Notes under the pieces: generated by a model
The model's input: the letters and a program-made list of their open reading frames with translations, nothing else
Told to the model about the DNA's origin: nothing
Database searches by the model: none
Assembly (NCBI GenBank): GCA_010029175.1
Contig: RGNC01000021.1
Span: 1 to 19,499 of the forward strand
Source: Synechococcaceae bacterium WB8_1B_136
Lineage (GTDB): Bacteria; Cyanobacteriota; Cyanobacteriia; PCC-6307; Cyanobiaceae
Length of the DNA: 19,499 bases
Direction of reading: 5' to 3'
Position numbers and translations under genes: made by a program
Shown: positions 7,226 to 14,982 of the stretch, in pieces
Layout: each line of letters starts with the position of its first letter
Position numbering within the stretch: position 1 is the stretch's first letter

Positions 7226-8537
7226 ACCGATCCCCAGGGCAGCCCCAACCCGGCGCCACAACCAGTCCCGGCGTTTCACGCTGCTGAGCGCTGCGCTTCG
7301 TTCCAGCCTCTGGGGCCTGCTGGGGGCAGGTGCCTGTGCGCTGCTGGCCACTGGCTGCAGCAGCCGCGACGGTGACCTGCAGGGACGCATCGAACTGGTG
7401 GTGGGCGTGTCCGGCGTCGACCAACTGAGCTACGACCTGATCAAGGAGCGCACCAACCAGATCAACCAGCTGGTGAGCGATTTTGAGCAGCTGCACCCCG
7501 GCGTGAAGGTGAACGTGGGCGTGTGGCGCGAGCAGGACTTCGAGCGCGAGGTGCGCCAGCGCAACGCCACCGGCCTGGGCCCGGACCTGATGTTTCTGAG
7601 TAGCCCGATGGCGCGCCTGTTGGTGCGAAATGGCCTGGTGAGGGCCGTGCGGTTCCCCGCGGAGGTGAGCAAACAGCTCGATGGTTCAAGCATCCACAAC
7701 ATGAGCCTGGCCGGTGGCTGGATGGCCGGACTGCCCGTGCTGCAGGAACCCCAGGTGGCCTGCTTCGACCGCGAACGGATGACCGATCCGCCCGACAGCA
7801 TTCAGGGCCTGCTGGAGAGCAGCGAGACCGGCAGAGAAATCGGCATGGCCCTCGATCCGGTGGATTTGTACTGGACCGCCGGCCCCCTGGGGGCCAACCA
7901 GGCCTTTGCGGAACTGCTGAGGGGCCAGCCCGTCACGGACGACCAGCGCCAGCAGATCCGTTTCTGGCTGACCTGGCTGCAGAACTCCAACAAACTGCTG
8001 CGGGTGAACTTCTTCGCCAATGAGGAACAGTTGGTGCAGGGACTGATGGAGCGGCGTCTCGACTGGATTCCCTGCCACAGCAGCAACATGCAGCGGCTGC
8101 GCAAGCGCATGGGCAGGCGACTGGGGGTCTCGGTGCTGCCTGGTGACTTTGCAGGTGAGGCCACCCCCACCACACGGCTGCGGGTGTGGGCGTTCGGGGT
8201 GAACTCCAGCGCCAACCAGCGACAGATCAGCGAGAGCTTTGCGGCCTTCACCGTGAACCCGCTGATCCAGCGCAACCTCACGCTGCACACCCTGCAGATG
8301 CTGCCGGTGAACCGCTTCGTACCACCACCGGTGGGGAGCTCCAGTGTGCTGCAGGCCCTGGTGAACGCGGAGCAGCAAGGCCGTGCCACCGAGAGCCTGT
8401 CGCTCTCGGTCCCTGCGGGAGACCCGCGCCGCAAAAACCTGGAACGGTTGTTGATGCGGCTGGTGTTTGGTGACCTCACGCCGGATGAGGCCACCGCTCA
8501 AGTGATCGCGATCGTTCGGGAGCGGCCCACGCCATGA
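7194..8537 (+). CDS. Extracellular solute-binding lipoprotein (family 1-like)
   Basis: The protein has a basic N-terminal region (TRRHNQSRRFTLL), a hydrophobic segment and the lipobox LATGC at residues 51-55, so it is a predicted lipoprotein anchored on the periplasmic side. The rest (LVSDFEQLHPGVKVNVGVW, then GPDLMFLSSPMARLLVRNGL) matches family 1 solute-binding proteins of sugar-type ABC transporters. No permease or ATPase gene is nearby. Instead its stop overlaps the start of an MscS channel gene by ATGA at 8534-8537. ATG 7194 is the last ATG before the signal peptide and would overlap the nitroreductase remnant; a later start such as TTG 7212 is possible. Ligand unknown. Confidence 0.75.
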   Translation: MQPANCLNTAEPIPRAAPTRRHNQSRRFTLLSAALRSSLWGLLGAGACALLATGCSSRDGDLQGRIELVVGVSGVDQLSYDLIKERTNQINQLVSDFEQLHPGVKVNVGVWREQDFEREVRQRNATGLGPDLMFLSSPMARLLVRNGLVRAVRFPAEVSKQLDGSSIHNMSLAGGWMAGLPVLQEPQVACFDRERMTDPPDSIQGLLESSETGREIGMALDPVDLYWTAGPLGANQAFAELLRGQPVTDDQRQQIRFWLTWLQNSNKLLRVNFFANEEQLVQGLMERRLDWIPCHSSNMQRLRKRMGRRLGVSVLPGDFAGEATPTTRLRVWAFGVNSSANQRQISESFAAFTVNPLIQRNLTLHTLQMLPVNRFVPPPVGSSSVLQALVNAEQQGRATESLSLSVPAGDPRRKNLERLLMRLVFGDLTPDEATAQVIAIVRERPTP

Positions 8538-9733
8538 CTGCGTTGTGGGAACTCATTCTGGGCTGGACCAGCTTCCTGGAACGCCCCAACGTGGTGCTGC
8601 AACTGCTGGTGGTGGCGCTGCCGGCCCTGGCGATCTGGCTTCTGCACCGGCGCCGCCCGTTGCGCTGGCCGCCACTGCTGGCGGCGATCCTGATCGGCCT
8701 GGGGGTGGCGCTGCTGGCGCTGGCCCAGCAGCCGATCGGCCTGAGCGTGGTGCTCACGGGCCTCGGCCTGGGCTGGTGGGGCCTTGGCTTGCTGCTCCAT
8801 GGGCTGCGGCGGGTGATCGCTCCGGAACCGCTGCAACTGCTGGAAACCCGGCTACTGCGGCCGGCCTATGGCCTGTTCAGCGCCCTGGTGCTGATTGGCC
8901 TGGTGGACAACCTCCACGACCTGGCGGTGATCCCCATGGCGGAGTGGTTCGGCACCTCCGTGAGCCTGGGGAATCTGGTGGTGGCCTGCGTCGCCCTCTA
9001 CGTGCTGGTGATCGGTTCCGGTCCGCCGGCGGAAGGGTTGGCCTGGCTGGTGCAGGAAGCCGTTGGCATCGGCGATGGCAGCCGCCGCGCCATGGCGCTG
9101 ATGATTCGCTACGTGGTGGTGGGGATGGGCATCCTCTGGGCGCTCGACCATGTGGGCTTCAACCCCACCGCCATCGTGGCCATTGCCGGCGGCCTCTCGG
9201 TGGGGCTGGGCTTTGGCATCAAGGAGGTGTTCTCCAACTTCATCAGTGGCCTGTGGCTGTTGTTCGAGGGATCGGTGCGGCCCGGCGAGGTGTTGTTCAT
9301 TGATGGCGACCCCTGTGAGGTGCGCAGCCTGGGGCTGCGGGCGGCGGTGCTCTGGCGCGACCGCGACAACGCCGAGCTGGTGATCCCCAACCAGACCTTC
9401 TTCACCATGACCACCACCACCTACACCGGCAGCGACCGCATGCGCCGCAGCCAGGTGCTGGTGGGGGCGGCCTATCGCCACAACCCCGAGACCGTGATCA
9501 AGCTGCTGGAGCAAACGGCGCTGGCCACTGCGCGGGTGCTGCATGAGCCCGCCCCCAAGGGGCTGGTGCTCCGCTACGACGACTCCTCCATTCAGTACGC
9601 CCTGCGCTTCTGGATCGAAAACCCGATGGACAACGTGGGCATCTGCAGCGATGTGAACCAGGCGATCTGGAAGACCTTCGCCGACCACGACATCGAGATC
9701 CCCTACCCCCAGCGGGTGCTGCACCAGGCCTGA
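8534..9733 (+). CDS. MscS-family mechanosensitive ion channel
   Basis: The 399-residue protein begins with several hydrophobic helices (residues about 15-195). The MscS core follows: the pore-lining helix AIVAIAGGLSVGLGFGIKEV, then FSNFISGLWLLFEGSVRPGE and the beta domain with LVIPNQTFF. A C-terminal alpha/beta part ends at residue 399. MscS channels open under membrane tension to release solutes during osmotic downshock. It is longer at the N-terminus than the 286-residue E. coli MscS. Translation is coupled to the solute-binding lipoprotein by ATGA overlap, an unusual partner. It converges on arsM with 6 bases between stops. Confidence 0.92.
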   Translation: MTALWELILGWTSFLERPNVVLQLLVVALPALAIWLLHRRRPLRWPPLLAAILIGLGVALLALAQQPIGLSVVLTGLGLGWWGLGLLLHGLRRVIAPEPLQLLETRLLRPAYGLFSALVLIGLVDNLHDLAVIPMAEWFGTSVSLGNLVVACVALYVLVIGSGPPAEGLAWLVQEAVGIGDGSRRAMALMIRYVVVGMGILWALDHVGFNPTAIVAIAGGLSVGLGFGIKEVFSNFISGLWLLFEGSVRPGEVLFIDGDPCEVRSLGLRAAVLWRDRDNAELVIPNQTFFTMTTTTYTGSDRMRRSQVLVGAAYRHNPETVIKLLEQTALATARVLHEPAPKGLVLRYDDSSIQYALRFWIENPMDNVGICSDVNQAIWKTFADHDIEIPYPQRVLHQA

Positions 9734-9739
9734 ACCACT

Positions 9740-10795
9740 TCAGCAACAGCTGGCGGCAGCGTCGTCGAAGGGCAGACGGCTGCCGCAACCCTCGAACAGG
9801 CCGTAGTGGCGGCTGAAATCACCGATGAAGCTGAAATGCTGCGCCAGGCGGCTCTCGTGCAGCATGCGGAAGGTGTTGCCACACACCGGAAACACCTTGC
9901 CGGCCTCGATGGCGTGGTGCTTGTCGAAGGGCAGCAGGGTGGGACAGCCAGGAATCGTGCCGCGGTAGATCACGGCCTGGCCATGGTCTTCGCAGGCGTC
10001 CTCCAGCTCGGCGAGGTTGAACAGGCGATAGGTGGCGGAGAAGAAGCGGGCTTCCCCCACCAGCGGCGCCAGCTCCGGCTCGGTGATCACCAGGGGACGA
10101 TCACTCACCAGGCGTGGATCGGCAAAGCCGGCGGCCCGCGCCAGGCGCAGGAAATCGTTCCAGTAGAGGGCCCCGCCGAGGCACTCGCCGTAGAGCACCG
10201 GATGGCGGCGCACCCCATCCGGCAGGCGCCGATCGACGTACACATCGGAGAAGTAGAACTCGCCACCCGGCTTGAGCAGCCGCTGCACACCCCGCAGCAC
10301 CGCTGGCTTGTCGGTGCTGAGGTTCAGCACACAGTTGCTCACGATCACATCGAAGCTGGCGGGCTCCAGGGGCAAGTGCTCCAGCCGCTCGATCGTGCCC
10401 TCCAGAAAAGACACATTGGCAAAGCCGAACCGTTCGGCATGGTGATCCTGATGCCGGCGGGCCACCGCCAGCTGCTCGGGGGTCATGTCGATCCCCACCA
10501 CCGCACCGCCGGCGCCCACCAGCTGGGAGAGCAGATACACATCGCGGCCGCTGCCGCAGCCCAGATCCAGCACCCGGCAGCCCTCCAGCAAGGGCGGACA
10601 CACCAGGCCACAGCCGTAGTAGCGGCTGCTCACCTCCGGATGCACCTGGGCCAGCAGGGGCTTCAGCCAGCTGGGCACGGCATCGACATCACAGCAGGCG
10701 CTGGTCTTGAGATCAGCTGTGCCCGTGAGCTCCTGGCCGTAATAGGCCTGCACCAGCTCCTGCATGGCCGAACAGAACACATCCGCAATCACCAT
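9740..10795 (-). CDS. arsM: Arsenite S-adenosylmethionine methyltransferase (ArsM type)
   Basis: This 351-residue enzyme transfers methyl groups from S-adenosylmethionine to trivalent arsenic. Motif I is LDLGCGSGRDVYLLSQLVG from residue 76, followed by GIDMTPEQLAVARRHQDHH. The cysteines that bind arsenic in characterised ArsM proteins have counterparts here: ADLKTSACC (34/35), YYGCG (62), SNCVLNLS (155) and GECLGG (205). The C-terminal region CGNTFRMLHESR and SRHYGLFEGC is also typical. The protein ends in an extra Cys-Cys pair. ATG 10795 is chosen; ATG 10765 would give a more usual N-terminus (MQELVQAYYG) and free the upstream palindrome, while GTG 10810 is less likely. The nearest regulator is TetR-type, not ArsR. 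Confidence 0.88.
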   Translation of the reverse strand: MVIADVFCSAMQELVQAYYGQELTGTADLKTSACCDVDAVPSWLKPLLAQVHPEVSSRYYGCGLVCPPLLEGCRVLDLGCGSGRDVYLLSQLVGAGGAVVGIDMTPEQLAVARRHQDHHAERFGFANVSFLEGTIERLEHLPLEPASFDVIVSNCVLNLSTDKPAVLRGVQRLLKPGGEFYFSDVYVDRRLPDGVRRHPVLYGECLGGALYWNDFLRLARAAGFADPRLVSDRPLVITEPELAPLVGEARFFSATYRLFNLAELEDACEDHGQAVIYRGTIPGCPTLLPFDKHHAIEAGKVFPVCGNTFRMLHESRLAQHFSFIGDFSRHYGLFEGCGSRLPFDDAAASCC

Positions 10796-10797
10796 AG

Positions 10798-10815
10798 AGT
10801 GAGTGCCCACTTACT
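10798..10815. promoter_or_regulatory. Palindromic operator at the arsM/tetR divergence
   Basis: AGTGAGTG and CACTTACT flank CC, an 8-2-8 inverted repeat with one mismatch. It covers the GTG start of the TetR gene (10799) and lies three bases outside the arsM ATG. The same half-site (GTGAGYG) with the same spacing recurs before emrA. Binding by the adjacent TetR protein is inferred. Confidence 0.65.
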
Positions 10816-11422
10816 TGCCCGCTTGCCCCGCGCCACCGCCATTCCCGCCGCCGAGCGGCGCGCCCGGGCGGTGCGCGCTCTGGTGGAACTGGCCGAGCAC
10901 ACCGCTCCCGATCAGATCAGCACCGCGGCCGTGGCCGAAGCCATGGGTGTCAGCCACGCGGCCCTGTTTCGCCACTTCCCCAACCGCGAAGCTCTCTGGG
11001 CTGAGGCGGTGCACTGGGCCACCGGAGAACTGCGGGAGCGTCTCAACCAGGCCTGCGCAGCCGATGCCGATCCCCTCGAGGCCATCGAGGCCCTGCTGCG
11101 CTGCCATGCGGGTTTTCACCAGCACCATCCAGGTCTGATGCGGATGCTGTTCGCCGAGTTGCAGCGCCCCCAGAGCAGTCCGGCCCGCGAACAGGGCAAG
11201 CGCCTGCTGGATGAGTTCCTCGAGCGATTGGCAGTGCAGATCGAAGCCGCCCAGCGCCGCGGGCAACTGGATCCGGCTCGCCCCACCCAGGAGCTGGCGG
11301 GGCTGTTGCTGGCCGCCAACCAGGGGCTGCTGCTGCAGGCCCTGGTGCACGGCCGCCATGATCAGCTGCAGGACCGCAGCGGTGCCAGTGTGCGGCTGAT
11401 CCTCAATGGGGCGCGCCGCTGA
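10799..11422 (+). CDS. TetR-family transcriptional repressor
   Basis: The protein has 207 residues if GTG 10799 is used, or 199 from TTG 10823; both leave a complete TetR domain. The helix-turn-helix lies at about 41-62 (STAAVAEAMGVSHAALFRHF, then PNREALW), preceded by the first helix RARAVRALVELAEHT. The rest is helical with a hydrophobic C-terminus (LAGLLLAANQGLLLQALV), fitting the ligand and dimer domain. The frame is open far upstream, but that part is antisense to arsM. The gene is divergent from arsM, with starts four bases apart, and its 3' end overlaps that of emrB by 20 bases. Placement between arsM and emrAB, plus matching palindromes, suggest it represses both and itself. The inducer may be a toxic compound, possibly an arsenical. 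Confidence 0.85.
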   Translation: MSAHLLARLPRATAIPAAERRARAVRALVELAEHTAPDQISTAAVAEAMGVSHAALFRHFPNREALWAEAVHWATGELRERLNQACAADADPLEAIEALLRCHAGFHQHHPGLMRMLFAELQRPQSSPAREQGKRLLDEFLERLAVQIEAAQRRGQLDPARPTQELAGLLLAANQGLLLQALVHGRHDQLQDRSGASVRLILNGARR

Positions 11423-12980
11423 ACTCCGGCTCCCCGGGCTTCCCCAGCAACAACACCAGGGGGATGGCCAGCAGAAACACCAGGCCCACCACGCGGAACA
11501 CATCGCCGTAGGCCAGCAAGGCCGCCTGACGATCCACCTGCAGGCTGAGGATCTGCAGGGCCACCTCGCCTCCCTCTCCGCGACCCAGGCCCGAGAGCAG
11601 CTGCAGCCGCTCCTGCAGCAGGGGATTGGTGGTGGCCAGGTGCTCCACCAACTGGGCCCGGTGCACCGCCCGCTGGTGATCCAGCACCACGGTGAGCACC
11701 GCGATACCGAAGGTTCCACCCAACTGGCGGGTGAGGTTGTAGAAGCCACTGCCGGCGCCCACATCCTCCCGGGGCAGGGGCCCGAGCGTGGCCAGACTCA
11801 GGGGCAGGAACATCATCACGGTGGTGACACCGCGAAAGATCAACGGCCAGTACAGAGAATCTTCACCGGTGTCGGGGCCGATGCCGGAGAGCACCGCCAT
11901 GGTGCCCACCATCAGCACGGCGCCCACAACAATCATCAGCCTCGGATCGAAGCGCTTGCTGTTCTTGCCCAGCACCGCCATGGTGAGGGCCGAGGCCAGG
12001 GCACCCGGCAGCATCAGCAGGCCCGTCTGGGTTGCCGTGTACTGCAACACCGTCTGGGCAAAGATCGGCACCACGAAGATCGTGCCGTAGAGGCCCATGC
12101 CCAGCACCAGCGAGAACACACTGCCGGCGGCCAGGGAGCGATGGCGCAGCACCCGCAGGTCGACGGCGGGATCCCGCCGCCGCAATTCCCACCACACAAA
12201 GGCCGGCAGCGCGATTGCAGCCAGCAGAGCCAACTGGCGCAAGCCCTGATTCTCAAACCAGTCGTATTGGTGGCCCTGCTCCAACACCAACTGCAGGCTG
12301 CCCAACCCCACCGCCAGCAGCAGAATGCCGATCCAGTCGATCCGTCGAGGGCTGCGGCTCAGGGCCTCTCCGTGGTCGCCCCGCCAGGTGCTGGCCGTGT
12401 CTGGCGGCAGGCAGGCCAGAGCCATCAACACCGTGAGGATGCCGAAGGGGAGATTCACAAAGAAAATCCAGCGCCAGCCCAGGCCATCGGTGAGGTAGCC
12501 ACCCAGGGTGGGGCCCAGGGCCGGACCGGCCAGCACCACGATGCCGAACACCCCCTGGGCCAGGCCCTGAAGACTTTTGGGCACCGCTTGAAACATGATC
12601 GCCTGGGCCTTGGGCAGCAGCCCGCCGCCCAGCAACCCCTGCAGGATTCGCGCCAGCACCAGCACCGCCAGGTTGGGGGCCAGGCCGCACAGCACCGAGG
12701 AGGCCGTGAAACCCACCAGGCAGGCCAGGAAGTAGGTGCGCTGGCCGAACAGCTCGCTCAGCCATTCACTGAGCGGGATCATGATCACGCTGGCCATGGC
12801 GTAGCCGGTGACCACCCAGCCCACCTCGGCCAGGGTGGCGCCGAGGCTGGCCTGGATCTGGGTGAGCGCCACGTTGGTGATGCTCACATCGATCACCTCC
12901 AGCATCGCGGCGATCGCGGCGGTGAGGATGATTGCCCACTGGCGGGGCGTGAGCCGCGCCGGAGCCGCAGCCTCGCTCAT
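11403..12980 (-). CDS. emrB: EmrB-type multidrug efflux permease (MFS, DHA2 family)
   Basis: The 525-residue protein has the length and hydrophobicity of 14-helix DHA2 transporters. Motif C, GPALGPTLGGYL, marks drug-proton antiporters, and WVVTGYAMASVIMIPLSEWL plus ARILQGLLGGGLLPKAQAIM match the early EmrB helices. It would export toxic compounds using the proton gradient, working with the EmrA adaptor across the periplasm. Its ATG overlaps the emrA stop as ATGA (12977-12980), so the two are translationally coupled. The 3' end overlaps the convergent TetR gene by 20 bases. Confidence 0.93.
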   Translation of the reverse strand: MSEAAAPARLTPRQWAIILTAAIAAMLEVIDVSITNVALTQIQASLGATLAEVGWVVTGYAMASVIMIPLSEWLSELFGQRTYFLACLVGFTASSVLCGLAPNLAVLVLARILQGLLGGGLLPKAQAIMFQAVPKSLQGLAQGVFGIVVLAGPALGPTLGGYLTDGLGWRWIFFVNLPFGILTVLMALACLPPDTASTWRGDHGEALSRSPRRIDWIGILLLAVGLGSLQLVLEQGHQYDWFENQGLRQLALLAAIALPAFVWWELRRRDPAVDLRVLRHRSLAAGSVFSLVLGMGLYGTIFVVPIFAQTVLQYTATQTGLLMLPGALASALTMAVLGKNSKRFDPRLMIVVGAVLMVGTMAVLSGIGPDTGEDSLYWPLIFRGVTTVMMFLPLSLATLGPLPREDVGAGSGFYNLTRQLGGTFGIAVLTVVLDHQRAVHRAQLVEHLATTNPLLQERLQLLSGLGRGEGGEVALQILSLQVDRQAALLAYGDVFRVVGLVFLLAIPLVLLLGKPGEPEFSGAPH

Positions 12981-14098
12981 GGACGCCGCACCCGCACCGT
13001 GGCCGAGAGGCCTGGCACCAGGCGCGTCGCGAAGGTGGACGGCAGCGGATCCAGGGCAATGCGGGCGGTGACCCGTTGCACCACCTTGGTGAAATTGCCG
13101 GTGGCGTTATCCGGCGGCAGCAGGGCGAAGCGCGATCCGGAAGCCGGGGCCACACTCAGCACCCGGCCTTGGAATCGCTGGCCGGGGAAGGCATCGATCC
13201 ACACCTCCGCCCTCTGACCGGGACGCAGGGCCTCCAGTTGGGTCTCCTTGAAATGGGCCTCCACCCAGGGCTGGGACGACACCAGGGTCATCAGGGGTTG
13301 CCCGGGCTGCACCTGGCGGCCCGGCTCCGCGGAGCGGGCGCCGATGCGACCCGAGCTGGGGGCCACGATGCGGCTGTAGGAGAGCTGCAGCCGGGCCTCC
13401 ATCAGCTGGGCCTCCGCCTGGCGAACCCGGGCCGCTGCCGCGGCGGCTTTCTGGCGATCAACCCCCACCTGACGCTGGCTGGCCTGGGCCTGCTGGCGCG
13501 TGGCCATGCTGCGGGTGAGCTGTCCCTGGGCCTGGCCAAAGCTGGCCCGGGCTCGGTCCACCTCCTGCTGCGAAACGCCACCCTGGCGCAGCAGGAACTC
13601 CAGCCGTCGCAGGTCTGCGGCGGCGCGGTTGAGTTCGGCGCGGGCCACCTGCTGATCAGCCGTGGCCTGATTGCCAGCCGCCTGCGCTCCGCTGAGGGTG
13701 GAACCCGCCTCAGCCCGCAGGGCCTCCGCCTGACGCCGGGCCTCCAGCAGATCGGCCTCGGCCCGCTGAAGCTGGGCGCGGGCATCGCGGGCATCGAGCT
13801 GAACCAGCAGCTGACCAGGCCGCACCTGCTGGTTGTCCTGCACGGGCACCGCCGTGATCGTGCCGGGAACCCGGCTGGAGATGTCCACCAGATGGGCCTG
13901 CACCTGGGCGTTATCGGTGTCTTCCACACCCCAATGGGTGATGAGCCAGCCCGCGAGACCCGCACCGGCCGCCAGCCCCAGGGCGGAGAGCACCAGCCTG
14001 CGCCGGGGCGCAGGGGCAGGCGCAGGAGCAACCCCGGGGGCCGCCGGGGCCACAGCGGGCACCGGGGCCAGCGGGGCGGCGCGGACTTGAGAACGCAT
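12977..14098 (-). CDS. emrA: EmrA-type membrane fusion protein (HlyD family)
   Basis: The 373-residue adaptor starts with an Ala/Pro-rich cytoplasmic segment (residues 1-33), then one membrane helix (34-53), then the HlyD/EmrA entry motif DTDNAQVQAHLVDISSRVPG at 60-79. A biotinyl-lipoyl-like part, a long alanine- and glutamine-rich coiled-coil hairpin (about 95-230) and a beta-barrel region (RIGARSAEPGRQVQPGQPL) follow. It would link EmrB to an outer-membrane channel; no TolC-type gene is in the window. ATG 14098 is chosen over the upstream GTG 14119, since that GTG lies inside the palindrome at 14104-14119. Divergent from cpcB. Confidence 0.92.
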   Translation of the reverse strand: MRSQVRAAPLAPVPAVAPAAPGVAPAPAPAPRRRLVLSALGLAAGAGLAGWLITHWGVEDTDNAQVQAHLVDISSRVPGTITAVPVQDNQQVRPGQLLVQLDARDARAQLQRAEADLLEARRQAEALRAEAGSTLSGAQAAGNQATADQQVARAELNRAAADLRRLEFLLRQGGVSQQEVDRARASFGQAQGQLTRSMATRQQAQASQRQVGVDRQKAAAAAARVRQAEAQLMEARLQLSYSRIVAPSSGRIGARSAEPGRQVQPGQPLMTLVSSQPWVEAHFKETQLEALRPGQRAEVWIDAFPGQRFQGRVLSVAPASGSRFALLPPDNATGNFTKVVQRVTARIALDPLPSTFATRLVPGLSATVRVRRP

Positions 14099-14103
14099 TA
14101 GAA

Positions 14104-14119
14104 GTGAGCACTCGCTCAC
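14104..14119. promoter_or_regulatory. Palindromic operator before emrA
   Basis: GTGAGCA and CGCTCAC flank CT, a 7-2-7 inverted repeat with one mismatch (GTGAGC and GCTCAC pair perfectly). It starts five bases upstream of the emrA ATG. Half-sites match those at 10798-10815, giving the shared consensus GTGAGYG. It most likely binds the TetR protein encoded beyond emrB. Confidence 0.65.
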
Positions 14120-14226
14120 ATCAAGCTACTGCCGCTGCGGCGCCTCACCCAGAGCCTGGGCAGGGGCGCGCTCGCGCTGGCGAAGACCAGCCCCCTACAT
14201 TTATGAACCAGAGAACACATCTCTTC

Positions 14227-14745
14227 ATGTTTGACGCCTTCACCAAGGTTGTTGCCCAGGCCGATGCCCGCGGCGAATTCCTCAATGCCGGCCAGATCGA
14301 TGCCCTCGCCTCCATGGTGGCCGAGAGCAACAAGCGTATGGATGCCGTGAACCGGATCACCTCCAACGCCTCCAAGATTGTCACCAACGCGGCTCGCGAC
14401 CTGTTCGACCAGCAGCCCGCGCTGATCGCTCCCGGCGGTAACGCTTACACCCACCGTCGCATGGCTGCCTGCCTGCGCGACATGGAGATCGTGCTCCGCT
14501 ACATCACCTATGCCGTGTTCACCGGCGACGCTTCCGTGCTGGAAGACCGCTGCCTGAATGGCCTGCGTGAGACCTACCTGGCCCTGGGCGTTCCTGGTGC
14601 TTCCGTGGCAGAAGGCATCCGCAAGATGAAGGACGCCGCGATTGCGATCGCCAACGACCGCAATGGCATCACCCCCGGCGACTGCTCCGCTCTGATGAGC
14701 GAGATCGGCACCTACTTCGATCGCGCCGCTGCCGCTGTGGCTTGA
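14227..14745 (+). CDS. cpcB: Phycocyanin beta subunit
   Basis: The protein is 172 residues, the exact usual length of CpcB, and starts MFDAFTKVV. Chromophore cysteines Cys82 (MAACLRDME) and Cys153 (PGDCSAL), the methylated Asn72 (PGGNAYT) and Cys109 (EDRCLNG) are all in place, so the product should bind two phycocyanobilins and form rods with CpcA in the phycobilisome. An in-frame ATG at 14203 would add eight residues (MNQRTHLF), but the family start is at 14227. No good Shine-Dalgarno precedes it, and I could not place a firm promoter in 14120-14226. The usual partner cpcA is missing: a large hairpin follows 36 bases after the stop. It is divergent from emrA and shares the short region holding the TetR-type palindrome. 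Confidence 0.95.
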   Translation: MFDAFTKVVAQADARGEFLNAGQIDALASMVAESNKRMDAVNRITSNASKIVTNAARDLFDQQPALIAPGGNAYTHRRMAACLRDMEIVLRYITYAVFTGDASVLEDRCLNGLRETYLALGVPGASVAEGIRKMKDAAIAIANDRNGITPGDCSALMSEIGTYFDRAAAAVA

Positions 14746-14746
14746 T

Positions 14747-14826
14747 CCCTCGCTGAGGGTCCGCAGACAACTGTGTGCTCAGGCCTGCCGGAGCCCCGTT
14801 TGATCGGGGTCCTCCGGCAGGCCTTT
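14747..14826 (+). terminator. Tandem hairpins ending the cpcB transcript
   Basis: A small hairpin (CCCTC-GCT-GAGGG, 14747-14759) is followed by a large one. In the large one 12 bp pair perfectly at 14782-14793 with 14812-14823, then CCCCG pairs with CGGGG around a TTTGAT loop, with a two-base bulge. The T run is only three bases, so termination may be partial, or the structure may protect the mRNA end. Confidence 0.7.
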
Positions 14827-14982
14827 CCACTGAAGAGCCATGCGGCGAGTCAGGAGCAACAGGGGATAGAGACGCCGGGCCTGCGCTCCCTCCAACAGCA
14901 CCACCCCACGGGCCACGTCAAGCCCTCGCTGCCTGAGTTGGGCGCGCAGTGCCTGATCGGCGCGGCCGTCGTACACGAGCAC
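14779..14982 (-). CDS. Small hypothetical protein, 5' end altered by a tandem duplication
   Basis: This 67-residue frame starts at GTG 14982 (LVYDGRADQALRAQLRQRG). Without the 16-bp duplication at 14967-14998, an ATG at 15007 would read MTLVLVYDG and then this same sequence in frame; with it, that ATG is out of frame. So either the gene was broken, or the second copy's GTG now serves as start. The protein is basic, with a hydrophobic middle (RLYPLLLL). A resemblance of VYDG to the first strand of DCC-type thiol-disulfide proteins is too weak to use. Its last codons are encoded by the cpcB terminator hairpin on the opposite strand. Product not recognised. Confidence 0.4.
   Translation of the reverse strand: MLVYDGRADQALRAQLRQRGLDVARGVVLLEGAQARRLYPLLLLTRRMALQWKGLPEDPDQTGLRQA

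Noticed and set aside
9806..10798. Long plus-strand extension upstream of the TetR domain
   Set aside because: This part is exactly antisense to arsM and has histidine- and glutamine-rich low-complexity composition. Only the part from about 10799 on shows TetR features.
11406..13217. 603-residue plus-strand open frame
   Set aside because: It is a Gln/His-rich antisense shadow of emrB and the end of emrA, with no recognisable domain.
13076..14101. 341-residue plus-strand open frame
   Set aside because: It is an antisense shadow of emrA, whose HlyD motifs are clear on the other strand.
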